Source: Rhododendron vialii (taxonomy: Eukaryota > Streptophyta > Magnoliopsida > Ericales > Ericaceae). From it: 64,000 bases of DNA. The position numbers and the translations under genes were made by a program. Shown here piece after piece: positions 1 to 12,104 of the stretch; position 1 is the first letter of the stretch; each line of letters starts with the position of its first letter. The DNA lies in contig NC_080557.1 of the NCBI RefSeq assembly GCF_030253575.1, positions 15,600,001 to 15,664,000 on the forward strand, given 5' to 3'. The notes below the pieces were generated by a model that was given only the letters and a program-made list of their open reading frames with translations, made no database searches and had not been told where the DNA came from.

Positions 1-127
1 TATTTTGCATTTGTTTGGCATTTAAACCACGTATCCAAAAGTAAAACGTTCACATCATGATGATGTGATCACAAATGATTTTACGATTTCTTGAGTCAAA
101 CTCGTACATTCCAAATTTATTTGGGGC

Positions 128-710
128 TTAAATCTTCGCGAACTGTTGGATTGTGGTTATATGGCGGCTAAGTACCAGGTTTATAAGTCTGATGGGCAGA
201 GCAACTTCAGTGTATGGCGTGAGAAGAAGTGTGCCTGCCTTGCTAGTTAAACTAGCATAACATAAAATAAAAGCTTGTTTTTTTTTTTTTTTTTGCTCGG
301 CCAAAAATAAAAGCTTGTTGCTGAAGGAGAAGAGGTCCAACAAGATGGAGAGATGATTTCTGGGATGAAATCGATGCTTACACGCTCAATTCGATTCAGT
401 TAAGTTTTGGCCGATGACGTGCTTTAAGAGATTGAGAAGATTACGACTGATGGTGTTTAGTTGGAGTTGGAGAGTATTTACATGATGAAACCTCTCGCAA
501 AACAAGTTCTATCTGAAGCGACGCTTGTATAATGGAAGGTATGCCCGCTCAATTCGATTCAGTTAAGTTTTGGCCGATGATGTGCTTTAAGAGATTGAGG
601 AGATTACGACTGACAGTGTTTAGTTGGAGTTGGAGAGTATTTACATAATGAAACCTCTCGCAAACAAGTTCTATCTGAAGCAACGCTTGTATAATGGAAG
701 GTATGCCCAT
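128..710 (+). pseudogene. Degenerate Ty1/copia gag fragment with internal duplication
   Basis: On the plus strand, short stretches in shifting frames resemble the gag region of plant Ty1/copia retrotransposons. A start-like stretch near 160-250 reads MAAKYQVYKSDGQSNFSVW and then stops. Near 333-400 a stretch contains DEIDAYTLNSIQLS, like the conserved gag block before the usual leucine-rich segment, and near 650-705 a stretch reads LANKFYLKQRLYN. Frames are broken by stops and frameshifts, so this is a dead remnant. No LTR, primer-binding site or pol part is seen next to it; the rest may lie left of the window or be lost. Assignment to copia gag is from family resemblance only. Confidence 0.6.
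383..708. repeat. Tandem duplication, about 163 bp, two copies
   Basis: The segment 383-545 is repeated at 546-708 with a few substitutions and a one-base length difference in an A run (positions near 499-503). Both copies begin CGCTCAATTCGATTCAG and end GGAAGGTATGCCC. It duplicates part of the decayed copia gag region, so it arose after the element had inserted. Confidence 0.85.
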
Positions 711-1320
711 TAAGAACTATAGTAATTAGTTAAATAGAATTAGTATGTATGACCAAAATTGATGTTAACCTCATTCTCCCCAACTTTATTTTGGTATTTT
801 CGTTTTTTTCAAAAGTGTCAAAACACCCATCATTCTTGCTAAATTATTGGGACATTCTTCCTAAATTTTTGTTTTGGTACTTTTTTCCGTCTTGTATGAT
901 TTTTTTATTCACATCAGCAAGAATTAAAAAAATATCCATAATTCACCTAGTTTGGCCACACAAAAAAAAATTTCGCCAATAAAAATGACATAATTACATG
1001 CCTAGTTTGGCAAAAAAAAAAAATCATTTAGCTTATTTTTTAATCTTTATTAATAAAATTGCATTTGTTTGCTTTGCATCTAACTTTTGTGGATTAATTC
1101 TTTGTCTAATGAGAGAAATAGAAAAAAGTAAAAAAATTAAGATCAGACATCATAATAATAATTTGGCTTATTTTTGTCTTTATTCAGAATTTTTTGAGTT
1201 TGGATCATAGTTTTTTACTTTTCCGATTTCTCTCGTGAGAATGAATATTTGCAAAAAATCTAACGAAAACCAACAATAACAAACAAAAATTTTGTTAAAT
1301 AAAGACACAAAAAAAGCTAC
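711..1320. other. AT-rich stretch with no recognised gene
   Basis: Very AT-rich sequence with many A and T runs. The small open frames at 749-982 and 998-1210 have low-complexity composition and no recognisable domain. I see nothing else here. Confidence 0.5.
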
Positions 1321-1615
1321 AAGCGTTTAGTAACTTTTTTGTTTTCATTTTTTGATTTTTGTTTTTACTTTTTTGAAAATTAATGAAGAAAACTTGTTTG
1401 ATAACAAATTTCTACTTTTTGGTTTTTCTTTAACTTTTTTTGGAGTTTTTGGAAACTATAGAAACTACAAAAAGGTATTTTCCCAGGTTTTTTTGTGTTG
1501 AGAAACACAAATATTACTAAACACGTTTCTTATTTTTATTTTTATAAAAATATAAATTTATTTCTACTTCTAATTTTTTTAAAATAAAAATCTAAAAAGA
1601 TTACCAAATGCGCCC
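1321..1615. mobile_element. Tourist-like MITE, degenerate copy
   Basis: The sequence matches the element at 39403-39719 along its length, including GTTTTTACTTTTTTGAAAA, AACTTGTTTGATAACAA and a 3' end reading ACCAAATGCGCCC followed by TAA. The 5' end is decayed (GCGTTTAGTAAC). A terminal GCGTTTGGTAA-type inverted repeat and a TAA/TTA flank fit the Tourist (PIF/Harbinger) class. No coding potential. Confidence 0.6.
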
Positions 1616-2339
1616 TAATAAGCAAGTAACTTATTTTTGCCATGCCAGCACACAATAATGTAAAACAACAGACATGGAAAGGAACATGTCATCCGAACCC
1701 TTGTGATCTTGTCCCTGCAGACTACACTCCATTTATATACATAGAATAAATTTTTTACACCGTCGGTTTAAATATATGTTTTTTTAAAATCAATTACATT
1801 GAGACATGTGTCAAAATAGTGATCTCAATTAATAAAATAATATGTCAATGTAACGCAATGCAAATTGATTTGAAGGAAACAAATATTTACGCTGGCTGTG
1901 GAAATAATTTATTCTTTTATAAATATTTGTTTGATTCGATGAAGCTGAACACCTTGCCAACTGTGAAGAAGCCCGAGTATTTCCAGCTTCTCCCTCTCCA
2001 AAGGCCAAAGGTACGACAGGTTCCTTTATTTCTTTTTTTTTTAAATAATTCAAATGTCCGGTCAGTTTACGCGCACACGACCGGTTTCTAATCAGATCTG
2101 ATATTTCCTCGATTCTTCGATTTCCGTTTCCACAATGTTCGAGTTTGTTGTTCATTTTTAAAAACCCTAAGACTCAGGTTGCTTTGCTAAACTGTGTTGT
2201 TCTACACTTTGGCGTGGAATTATTCTTCTTCAGATCGTAGTTTCCTGTCTGAATTTTCGGTTGATTTATTGGATTTTCCTTAAACAGAATCGAAACGGTC
2301 GCGAAGCTCCTGCTGGGTATTTTTTGAACCACGAGAACC
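1616..2339 (+). promoter_or_regulatory. Upstream and likely 5' UTR region of the Bet1-like SNARE gene
   Basis: This 0.7-kb stretch precedes the SNARE start codon at 2340. From about 1930 the composition becomes more balanced and pyrimidine-rich, like a plant 5' UTR. A GT at about 2010 (AAAG|GTACGA) could be a 5' UTR donor, but this is not testable here. No clear TATA box can be chosen. Confidence 0.35.
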
Positions 2340-5305
2340 ATGGGTTCCCGAAGGTTAGTTGATCCAATGATCTTCGCCTTTATGCTATTGTAATTTCCTC
2401 TATTGGGTCAGATCACTTGTCGAATTTAGACAGACATTGTGGGTCTGTTTGAAATACATGTGGATTTCGATTGAAGTGATTTCGTGTACAATTGTGCTTG
2501 ATGTGGCTACTTGGGCGAGCGAGGAATTGTAGATACTTTGATGGGTCGAGATGTCGTCGCCCAAAATTATGATTCTTGTGCTTGATGTGGCTCATTTGGC
2601 GAGAGAAGGGTCGTATCCTCTCTAGTTTGTTTAGTTGGGAGTTGATGGAGAGCAATACTTCCCTTGATCAATTTCCTGACATGTTAGATATTTTTGGCGT
2701 GTACAATGGGGTATATTGGGGATTCCAGAAATGATGAATGATCCGCTATAAGCAATGAATAAGGGGACATTTCCCCTAACCCAAAATGTTTTTGCACACA
2801 TGTTCCGGAAAAAATACTCGAAACATAAATGTGATCTTTGATAACCGTTCGATGCGTGTGTACTCCATGTGCATCATATGAGACTCACATGCATCGAACA
2901 GTTCCCGACGCTTCTATTTGGTTTCTACACTAGGATTTTTTTTTACCAGATCTTCCATCAAGTTTCTCAGCAATCAAGTTCCAGTTTTGGGGACCAAACT
3001 GGGCAAAAAGATCTTTGAGCTTAGCATATTCATGAGGCCTCCAATGCCCTGTTGAATACAGCTTACTATGTCCAAATCTCTTCTCACCCAGACCCACCTC
3101 TTCACTACCCTCACCATTCAGCTCCAAACTAACAACCCCAACCCCTCTTCTCTCACCTCCAAATCCCCTTTCCCTTTCTCTCTCCTCCCGTGATGTATGA
3201 AACCTCCATGGTTTCTTGTGTTGCTCCACCAATGGAGCACTCAGAAACTGAGGACCCTTTATCTCTCCGAAAAATTAAAGTGTATTCTTGGAAGTTTAGC
3301 TTTTCAAAACTCAAAAGTAATTGTTTTGTTTCCTTAATAAGTTGGAATTTCAAGACTGGACAAACAAATTGGGATGGAGGGTGTACCTCAATGGATTGGT
3401 TTACTTGGATGAGGTTAGAAGCCTAATGATTTAATTACCCCTGTCATCATTTTGTTTCCCTTAATAAAGATGATTTAAATGAGACTTTTGGGTAGCATCT
3501 CCCCTATGTTTTAAGCTGTCCAGAACAAAATTCAGCACCAGAAGTAAAGCACAACAGATTTCGGCACCAATTTACAATAAAAAGGTTGTCCCAAGCATAT
3601 CTTAGAACCAATATGGATTGAAATTTTGATTTTGGCTTCACAATATTCAATAATTAAACAAGCATTTCATTTGACTTTGTCTTGCTCCTTTGTGAGTCGT
3701 TTGGAGTCTTTGTTTGTCACATGCTTTCTTCATTGCTGCAAACACCACCTATGAGTTTGAGTGGTGTCTCCTGCCCTCTCTAAAAGTGGAGTTGGTCTGT
3801 CGGAGGATTCATATTTATTCAGTCTTCCAGGTTTGCAAGTCTTGCTCACAGTAGTAGCATTTGTTTTCTGCCAAGTGGGAGAATTTAGTTCAATAAGTTA
3901 ATCATGCAACATGCAGTGTGCTTACTCTAGAGTACCTGAAAAGATATGTTGTTGACTATTCGTTCTGACCATGTTTGAATTAAGGGCACTATGTTCATCT
4001 TTTGCACTTTAGTACACAATTTTTTGGTCTGCACATTCTGCACCTACCATCATTTCAGTTTGTCATCCGTCTGACACTTCCAAGTGTTTTCCGTGGATGC
4101 AGGGATCATCGCAACAATAGAGTTGCACTTTTTGATGGCATTGAGGAGGGTGGTATCAGGGCCTCGTCTTCTTATGCCTCCCCTGAAATTGATGAGCATG
4201 ACAATGATAGAGCAATGGATGGATTGCAAGATCGAGTCATTATGCTGAAAAGAGTAAGTTGTATCTTCTGATTTCGAGGTTTCTTTCACTTCACTTGCTA
4301 ATTACCTCATAAACCCCTCCTCACCGAGCTGAAAACTGCTTCCTGATACTTCCATAATATAAGGAGATATCGAAATCTTAGACCTATATAGGCTTCGGTT
4401 GCAGATGGAAGCACATTCCTCCAATTTGTTCTGGTTATAGGCAATATACTAAATTTACAGTGGCATAAATGATGATAGTTTTGTGGCTGTGAAGTGGTTA
4501 TGTATTCCTGTGCTAATTTCTTTTCCTTCTTGTTGGAAAAATGTTATTGTATGGTGATAGCTTCCTTTATACTATGCTGTTGTACTTAAGCATTGAGGGA
4601 AAAGGTTCGCTGAGTAGATTAAATTTGATGTGTGCATATGGCTCTGTATGCACACATGCAACTTTTTTTCGTTGGGAGTTGGAGCACACATATTAGTGAG
4701 AGTAAATTGAATGAATGGTTGACCATCTTTGATATTATTCTGAAGCCAACTTCAGTGTCACATCCTTCATACATTTTGAGGGAATGATTTTATGGTGTTA
4801 TCAAAGAAAAAGTGCATCTTTTGACACTCAGAGCTTCATCCATTGTACTTCCAGGCAAGAACTAATTCCCGATACTTCAACAGTTGACAGGTGATATACA
4901 TGAGGAAGTGGAGGGTCACAATCGTATGCTGGACCATATGGTGCGTACGCTGCAGTCATTAAGCCAAATCCTGTAATGTAGTTACTACAATAGTTTTCAT
5001 TTGTTAGAACTGTTGGGATATATGATGAATGGATTGTTTTTTATCATTTAGGGCAATGAGATGGATTCATCAAGGGGAGTCCTGTCAGGGACTATGGATA
5101 AATTCAAGATGGTACTTTAACCATTATCTTTAGTTTTTGTTATCTATTTTCTACTCTCTCTTTTCCATTGGTTCAAAAAATCTTCACCTGCTGAGCATGA
5201 GCATATTTTCTGCAGGTATTTGAGACCAAATCCAGCCGGCGAACGTTTTCACTTGTCGCAGCTTTTGTTGTTATTTTTCTGATCATATACTATCTTACTA
5301 GGTGA
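2340..5305 (+). CDS. BET11: Bet1-like SNARE (Qc-SNARE, BS14/BET11 type)
   Basis: Five exons join to a 123-residue protein: 2340-2353, 4103-4253, 4884-4940, 5052-5111, 5216-5305 (stop TGA). All introns are GT..AG and the frame is continuous. The product starts MGSRRDHRNNRVALFDGIEE and matches plant Bet1-like SNAREs (Arabidopsis BET11/BS14, 122 residues) throughout. Known role: tail-anchored SNARE that helps ER-Golgi vesicles fuse. Seen in the sequence: a charged N-terminus, a SNARE helix (about residues 35-95, with GLQDRVIMLKR and HNRMLDHM), and one C-terminal membrane anchor (about 104-121, rich in F/V/I/L) ending YYLTR. The tiny first exon of 14 nt encodes MGSR plus part of a codon; this start is chosen because it joins in frame and matches the family's N-terminus. 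Intron 1 (1.75 kb) contains an antisense MYB fragment. The final choice between BET11 and BET12 is uncertain. Confidence 0.93.
2944..3270 (-). pseudogene. R2R3-MYB first-exon fragment, antisense in SNARE intron 1
   Basis: On the minus strand the open frame ends with GHWRPHEYAKLKDLFAQF followed by GPQNWNLIAEKLDGRSGK. This is the first MYB repeat (R2) of the MYB52/54/56/105/117-type R2R3 family, with two of its three tryptophans (HWRP and QNWN) present. The repeat breaks off after GRSGK, near the usual first intron of R2R3-MYB genes, and no second exon or R3 repeat follows. One acidic residue usual after HWRP is Y here. An ATG at 3230-3232 opens the frame; another nearby frame (3153-3353) also has a short ATG-led stretch. 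It lies wholly inside intron 1 of the SNARE gene on the opposite strand, so it is most likely a captured or duplicated gene piece, not an active gene. Confidence 0.75.
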
Positions 5306-6250
5306 CAAGTTTCATATTTTACTTCTTTTTTCTTTCTTTATCCGCCAATTTTATGCTTAGAACTGGAACCATGTTTCGGTTTCTTACTATGATGGATGTC
5401 AATGCTGCAAGTGAAGACTTTTTCGATTGGAAATTGTGCAAAAACTGATATTTGGATGTTGAATGGATTGTAATTCGTATGGCTTTTTGTGTATACACCA
5501 CAACCTCTTTGAAAGCATGTTTCCTTTCTCTATGAATGTGCTATGTCATTGTTGTTTCAGTGTACAGTTTTGCGAGGAATGGATTAAGGTGAAGCTCTCA
5601 CACAAACCACCATTCAAACCGTCTGAGCCAAGTGTAGCTTCAAGCCTTCTAATAAATTAATGACAGGAGCTTGAATTGCGCCATGAATTTATCTTTCCTT
5701 GTAGCTGGAGAATCTTTTCAGTGTGGGCGAGCATGGATCGGATTGATCCAATTTTTCTTGGATCAAGGACCAAACCATTGCTTATGCGTTAGAATTTTTG
5801 AGAACTAGATCAACCCCTGGAACCAGACCAATCTAAGCCTTTGGAGTACAGTTCGGTACCATTCAGTTTTGAATTGCGGTTCGATTGAAGTTGAGATATC
5901 ATATTTACAAAATATTCAAATCCTTCGAAAATTCGTTAAAAGGTTGGATCGAACTTATGTTTAAATCAATTCTATTGAAATCATCAAAAGCCATCGAAAA
6001 TTATCAAAAACAAATATGACCGAGTCTTTTCTTGAGGATTCCTCAGCAGAAGAATCGGAGTATCGCACATATTCGTCAATGTATATGCATACAACTGTCG
6101 TCCAAATTGATTTGGATCCCAAAATGTCTGCCTAATTCAACCAAACCATTCTAACCAAGACCAAACCAAGCAACCGAAAACTTCGGGCAGTTGCTTGGTG
6201 TGCGGGCAGTTGCTTGTAGCAATTCTCAGCTGCGGTACCGAAAGTTAAGA
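5306..6250. other. SNARE 3' UTR and downstream spacer
   Basis: The first 350-400 bp after the stop at 5305 are probably the 3' UTR of the SNARE gene. The remainder (about 5700-6250) is spacer with phrases such as ATCGGATTGATCCAA and ACCAAACCATTCTAACCAA that look repeat-derived. I see no gene. Confidence 0.4.
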
Positions 6251-6251
6251 A

Positions 6252-6733
6252 AAATGGAGTTTGTAGGAGGACCAGAAATGTTATGTTCTCCCCATGTAGG
6301 TAGGCAATTTCCCTCCCTTGTGAGCATGGGTCAGATCCATTCTCTACCTGAAAACTCCAGTTGTCTTAATTGTGACAACTTCTTCTCTACCAGACTCATG
6401 CTCACACTAGGGCCCTAGAAGGGGGATCCAGCGATGCTCTCGAGCAGCTCCCTGCCGAGCGGGTGCAGAGCGGCTGATCCGGCCGTTCATTTCAGCATGG
6501 ATGGCTCGGAACGAATTTGAGAGCAAACAACTCTCATACAAATTTGAACTGTTCATTGCTCAGTTAAGATCTGAGCCGTCGATTGCTGAGATGAGCGGCC
6601 AGATGGACCGCTCTACACCGTTTTGCTTGGTGGCAGCAGCCCCCATTCTTAGAAGGGAGGGAATTTACCTACCTACATGAGAAGGAGTACATAATATTTC
6701 CTCAATATTTCCTGTCCTCCCACAAGTAGCGGC
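6252..6733. mobile_element. Fold-back/MITE-like element, about 480 bp
   Basis: The outer segments 6252-6322 and about 6650-6733 are inverted copies of each other: the left reads GGAGGACCAGAAATG...CATGTAGGTAGG and the right, reversed, reads GGAGGACAGGAAATA...CATGTAGGTAGG. Both end in a shared AATTCCCTCCCT-type stretch. The inner part is GC-richer and has no open reading frame of note. Exact ends and target-site duplication are not clear. Confidence 0.6.
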
Positions 6734-6754
6734 GTTACGTACTCACAAGGAGTG

Positions 6755-6812
<58 letters not shown>
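6755..6812. repeat. Compound (GT)n(AT)n microsatellite
   Basis: A GT run of about six units passes directly into an AT run of more than 20 units. Confidence 0.95.
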
Positions 6813-6814
<2 letters not shown>

Positions 6815-6960
6815 CCAATTTTGTATAGTTGGCGAGGTTTAATAGGGTGTTAGTCAACGGGAGACACTGAGACTATCCATAGCCTTAAAATCCCAAACCC
6901 CACCCCTTGTGGAGCGCTCGAACATTGCCTCCACAGAGGGGGACAAGAACCTACCACTAA

Positions 6961-7199
6961 GGGTGCGTTCCAAAACGCAAAAAAAGCTCTTATTTTTTAA
7001 GAAGGTAATTTCAAGCTCAAAAATTATGAACTTATTGAAATATAAAAATATGCAATATAGATCTTGTTTGAAAGATCTCACCGAGATCTTTTATACGATG
7101 TAAAAAAAATTAAAAAATTATTTTTCATTTACATTATTTTTGAGTTTGAAATTGTGACATAAACTACTTATTTTTTAATAAGGTTTCTGGAACGGGGTC
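6961..7199. mobile_element. Tourist-like MITE, copy 1 (239 bp)
   Basis: Terminal inverted repeats begin GGGTGCGTTCC and end GGAACGGGGTC, followed inward by an inverted block around TTATTTTTTAAGAAGG. The element is flanked by TAA on both sides (6958-6960 and 7200-7202), the three-base duplication typical of PIF/Harbinger (Tourist) elements. A palindrome GATCTCACCGAGATC lies in the middle. It has exactly the same length as the copy at 7345-7583. No coding capacity. Confidence 0.8.
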
Positions 7200-7344
7200 T
7201 AATACTAGCCGGTAGTTCTTGGAGTTGTGTTAACCAATGCTCACATGACAGCATCCTTTGAATCCATTTATGAACCTATGGATCCATGCGTATGTCTATT
7301 TCTCATGTCAGACTAAAGCAACTAAAAGACGGAAAACCTACTAA

Positions 7345-7583
7345 GACTCCGTTCCAGAAATTTTCTTAAAAAATAAGCAGCTTATTTCATATTTTTAAAC
7401 TCAAAAATAACGTAAATGAAAAATTATTTTTTTATTTTTTTTGCACCGTATAAAAGATCTTGATGAGATCTATCAAATAAGATCCATATTGGTAGGAAAA
7501 TTATTTGCGTAAACATATTATTTTTGAGCTTGAAATTACATTCTTAAAAAATAAGTACTTATTTACAGTTCTAGAACGGAGCC
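7345..7583. mobile_element. Tourist-like MITE, copy 2 (239 bp)
   Basis: Sister of the element at 6961. It starts GACTCCGTTCCAGAA, ends TTCTAGAACGGAGCC, and is flanked by TAA at 7342-7344 and 7584-7586. The central AAGATCTTGATGAGATCTATC is intact here and gives the empty-site reference for the nested insertion at 49 kb. Confidence 0.8.
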
Positions 7584-8575
7584 TAAAAAGGGCTGCTCTG
7601 CTCAAACCTATCCCCTTTAGGGAAAAAAAAAAAAAAGAAAAAAAACCTATCCTCTTTGTATCTTTTGAATATATCAGTACATAACAAAACTCATCTAGTC
7701 CCCAATTATTGTGAAACTATGGGCGGAGGAGGACTACAAACAGGCCTAATCTTTAGTAATATATGCACAAAGTGACTACTCTTAGAATACCACTGAAATA
7801 GTAGCCCCCATATACCTCCAAAAACCGAGAAGCTAAAGGGACGTTTTTCTGTAAAACCATGCCCTCAAATTAAAACCAAAAGGTATCAAAGAGAGCAGGC
7901 CTAAAGACCCAAATCAATTTCCGTGCACATTACCGTGTTTTCTTCATTCATAATCCAGAGCATCAGAAAACACCACATATAGTCCAGAGCATCAGAGAGG
8001 GCAATATCTCTTCTTCAATGTACAAGGACTAAAATATATTTTACTCCACTATTACTATTCACATATTTCCGAAAAGGTTTTGCACAGTATCTGCCAACCC
8101 TAATCTTTCAAGCAAAGTGGAAAGCTCTGAAAATCGATTTGGAAGCTCAAAGATCCGAACAAAATCAATGGAGCAATTATAAGGGAAACAACACAAGGGA
8201 AACAAAAATGTCTCAGGGTATTCGATTATATCATTAAATGAATTCAATGGAGCAATTTACATAGCATTTCATAAACAGTTGCAAGAATGTACTCAACCAA
8301 TCAAATTAAATGAGCGCAATCACCCACAGTTTGATCCTAACACATACTTTTGATAACTCGGTATTTGAACCACGGACAAATGGACTGACTAATTTGGGAG
8401 ACCAATCTCACCCTCCACTTGGTATTCCACTAGATTGACGCAATACCTAAGCAGCAACATCTCTGGGAATATTCAATTCTGCAAACTCAACGAACAATTT
8501 TGCACCGCATTTTATAAGAGGTGCAAGAATACGAAGTTTTTTTCTTCTCTTTTTCGAAACAGAAATACTCAACAG
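7584..8575. other. Galacturonokinase downstream region and likely 3' UTR
   Basis: This 1-kb stretch lies after the galacturonokinase stop codon as read on the minus strand. The segment nearest the stop is probably 3' UTR. It contains a short A-rich run near 7620 and no recognisable gene. Confidence 0.4.
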
Positions 8576-9991
8576 TCAAATTACATGAGCACAATCACCG
8601 GGATCGCATATTAGAACTGCTTTTTTGCTTTTGATTTGGCTTGCCAACTTGGGTTGGAGCTTTTGGTATTCATTCCTAACGAAAGATGCAGCTTCATTTG
8701 CAGAATCAGCATCTACGAATGCAATACAGCACCCTCGAAATCCAGCACCGCTAAACCGTGCTCCATACACACCAGGAGCCCTTACAAGGATCTCATACAG
8801 CTGTATCAATGGCTCACAACCTGAACGAGTCACAGAATTTTAAAGACAATTCAGTAGCAGGAATCCTGCTGAAAGACAATCAAAAGAAGATTGAACTAGA
8901 AGAACCTTACGTACGTCTGTGCCGAACAAACCCTAGGGGAAGGAATGACATCCGCATCAATAGTAAAGTAGAACTTAACTCATTTATTGATGTTAATTTT
9001 AGCTGAGCGCCTTCAAATAATCTCATAGGTCCACCCTAGTGCCAAATGCCATGCCAAAGCAGAAATTTGGCATCAAGAATGGCAATTTCAAAGCCAGATT
9101 TTGGCAATGCCATTCTTGATGCCACATTGAGCATCTACTTTGGCACCTATTGAACTTGCCACATCACCTTCAAAGTGTGGGAAATATGGTTGCAGAGGGA
9201 GAAAGAAAGGTGGTTATGCCAAATGACATTACACTGGTGGATCAACCCTGCTTTTTTTGGGCAAAATGACACTGTAGCCAGCCAAAATATAGCCTTGCCA
9301 ATGCCATTTTGTCAGCAACAAGTGGACTTGCTCTTTCAAGTGATAACCAACAGATGGAAATAAGAAAAGACAGATAGTCTTCTAAGTTTTTATTAAAAAA
9401 AATATAAAACTAGTAAAGTCCTAAATACCGAAACTGGTTGAGAGTCACTTTGAAATGGCTCACGGCAAGAAGACTATAACTATAATCTCACTACTTAGAT
9501 TATTGGTTTCTTCCCATTGAATGGAACCATAACTTATCACAATGTTTACAATAAGTTCTTTCCAAAAAGAAAGGAGATTTGGTTCTTGACATTCTATAGT
9601 CCCAGGACTAATTGTTGAAGTCAGAAAATGTCTCAAGGTTAGTTACAGCAAGGGGTGCCAGGATACAATCCATGTGCAAGTGGGGAAACTTTCTGCCCTT
9701 CTTCTTAGTAATTTTTACTTAGGGCCCGTTTGTATGGACTAATACGAAGAGATATATAACCCCCATAGGATATTTTAACCCATCAGGTTAATAGTGATCG
9801 GAAATACGATACCCCGCATGGGATTGTACACTGAACATTGTTGGATTATACATCTAGTGGATCTTTAATCCAGGTCAAAAGCAATTACCAGATATGTGGT
9901 CACTTAGTCTAATCCAACGCTCATATTTGGTCAAACAAACGGGCCCTAAATCTCTGGAATGCCCTTTTTAGACTAGATCTCATTTACTGGA

Positions 9992-10047
<56 letters not shown>

Positions 10048-10723
10048 GCGCGTGCGCAAAATGGGCAGGAATAAGCAGAAGAAACAACAAACAACACACC
10101 ATCCACACAGAATACAGATGTGAGAGATAGGAAAAGAAGATCACGCCATACCACATTCGTAATTTTGGATGGAACTAAGGCCAGAAGCTGAGATGAGCTT
10201 CCCAAAATCTTCTAACTTGCCAGAAGCCCATGCATCAAGTCCTAAGTAAATATCACAATAGTAACACAACTAAATAAAGCGATAGATCACAAAACCAGGT
10301 CTGATGCAAGAAAGATTCAAACTATTAATTCATGAGAGTCCATTAACCGAGTAGAACCTTTTGCCACCCGCACATTTTCTGAGAAATAATGCTCTGCTCT
10401 TCTAGCTAAAGTGGGTTCTAATTTGCTCTGCAGAAAGACAACTAGAGTTAATGACTACAACTAGAAAAAAAGAAAACCACACCAAGCTGTTAAATATAAA
10501 TTGTGCGCAGTAAATCAACAAGCTAATTATTTCGCTTAACTCTGTGTCATACATATTTATACAGATCTACAGACATGTATGTGCAAATACTAATCAAGAA
10601 TGGGCAATTAGAGACCAAGGCCGAACAAGCACACCACAACATGGTCCCTACCAACAAAATATGACATCCCTAAGCAATGGAATTACCTCAAGAGAGAGAG
10701 AGAGAGAGAGACACATATAAGCT

Positions 10724-10780
<57 letters not shown>

Positions 10781-12058
10781 GCATATAAGCTCACAGAGTT
10801 GGAATTCAGATTCATTTCTTCCATGCATGTTGATGCTACTTATAGGCCAAGGTGGGCCTTAACCCAAGGTTGGTCAATGATCGGCTGACCCTAGTTATGG
10901 GTTATCGTTACTATCTTTTTAAAGATCTCTATGCGCGACTCTTTTCATAATCAGGTTGTTGCCTGTCTCAAAGTCTTCTTTCTGATTGGCTAATGTGACC
11001 CATAACGATCTCTTCAAAGGTGCACGCCTTACCACTTGGTGACTGTCTGAGTACTATCAGTACTTTGCATAATTGCCTAAGAAGGCAAGCTCCGTCTCCA
11101 CCAAGAGCTCTTCCCTCTACCCATCGGTTGAACACTCCTCGTGCCGACTGTATTTCTACTCGGTCACTCTTTGTATCGAATACCTGTACTGATCGTCTGT
11201 CGGGGGTCACGCTGATGAAATTTTCATATCGTAACACCTGTTGTCAGCACCAAGTCAACAATTGCCACGTGTCATTCATTTACTGGCTTTGTCATTGACG
11301 TTGTAGTTGGACTTGCCTTCTTGCTCATAACTATAGGTTATAATTCACCTTTCAAAGGCCTAATCCCGTACCTAGATAGATAAAAGAACTCTAATCGAAT
11401 TACTAGAATCTGACTAGCATGTCAACTAATAAGAATAAAAAATCAAAGTGGAATAACTAGAACTAATATAAAATTGTACAATTCCTTTTGGATTAATCAC
11501 CTGGATAAGATTGATGAATTACGTGCTGTAAACATGCCCAAGCACACAAACACAAGAGTGGACACATAATAAACAAAGGATGTCCATTTAGATATGATTC
11601 AATGGACAAATGTTTGTTCAGTTAGCCAATAGAAAATTTCACAAACCTAGTCATAAAAGTTGTCAAGCACAATGGCAAGCAAGTACGAAGTATGAGTTAA
11701 TTAATGGACTCTCATCTCATGCTGCATGGACCTGATCCCTGATCTAGCTGAATAAAAGAATTCTGACCAACTTACAAGAATCTGACAAGCCTGACAACTA
11801 AAGGAAATCCAAAATCAACTGGAACTCCAGAGGTGATACAGAAGTGTACCATTCCGTTTGGACTGTCATCTGGAGCAGGTTGACAAACTACATGCTATAA
11901 ACAAGCCCAAACGTGCACTACCAATGTAGACACATCATCAATAAAGGATGTCCATTACTATAGGCGAATGTGTCAATTCAGTGTTCAGGTAGCCAAACAG
12001 AAAATTCCACAAACCTAGGTGTACAAGAACTATGGCAAGCAAGTACAAAGAATCAGTT

Positions 12059-12104
<46 letters not shown>

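Noticed and set aside
9984..10205. Frames rich in alternating R and E or L and S (9984-10205, 10677-10862, 11938-12276, 44329-44580, 45543-45837)
   Set aside because: They read through GA/CT microsatellites and carry no other protein signal, apart from the part of 45604-45711 that is a real exon.
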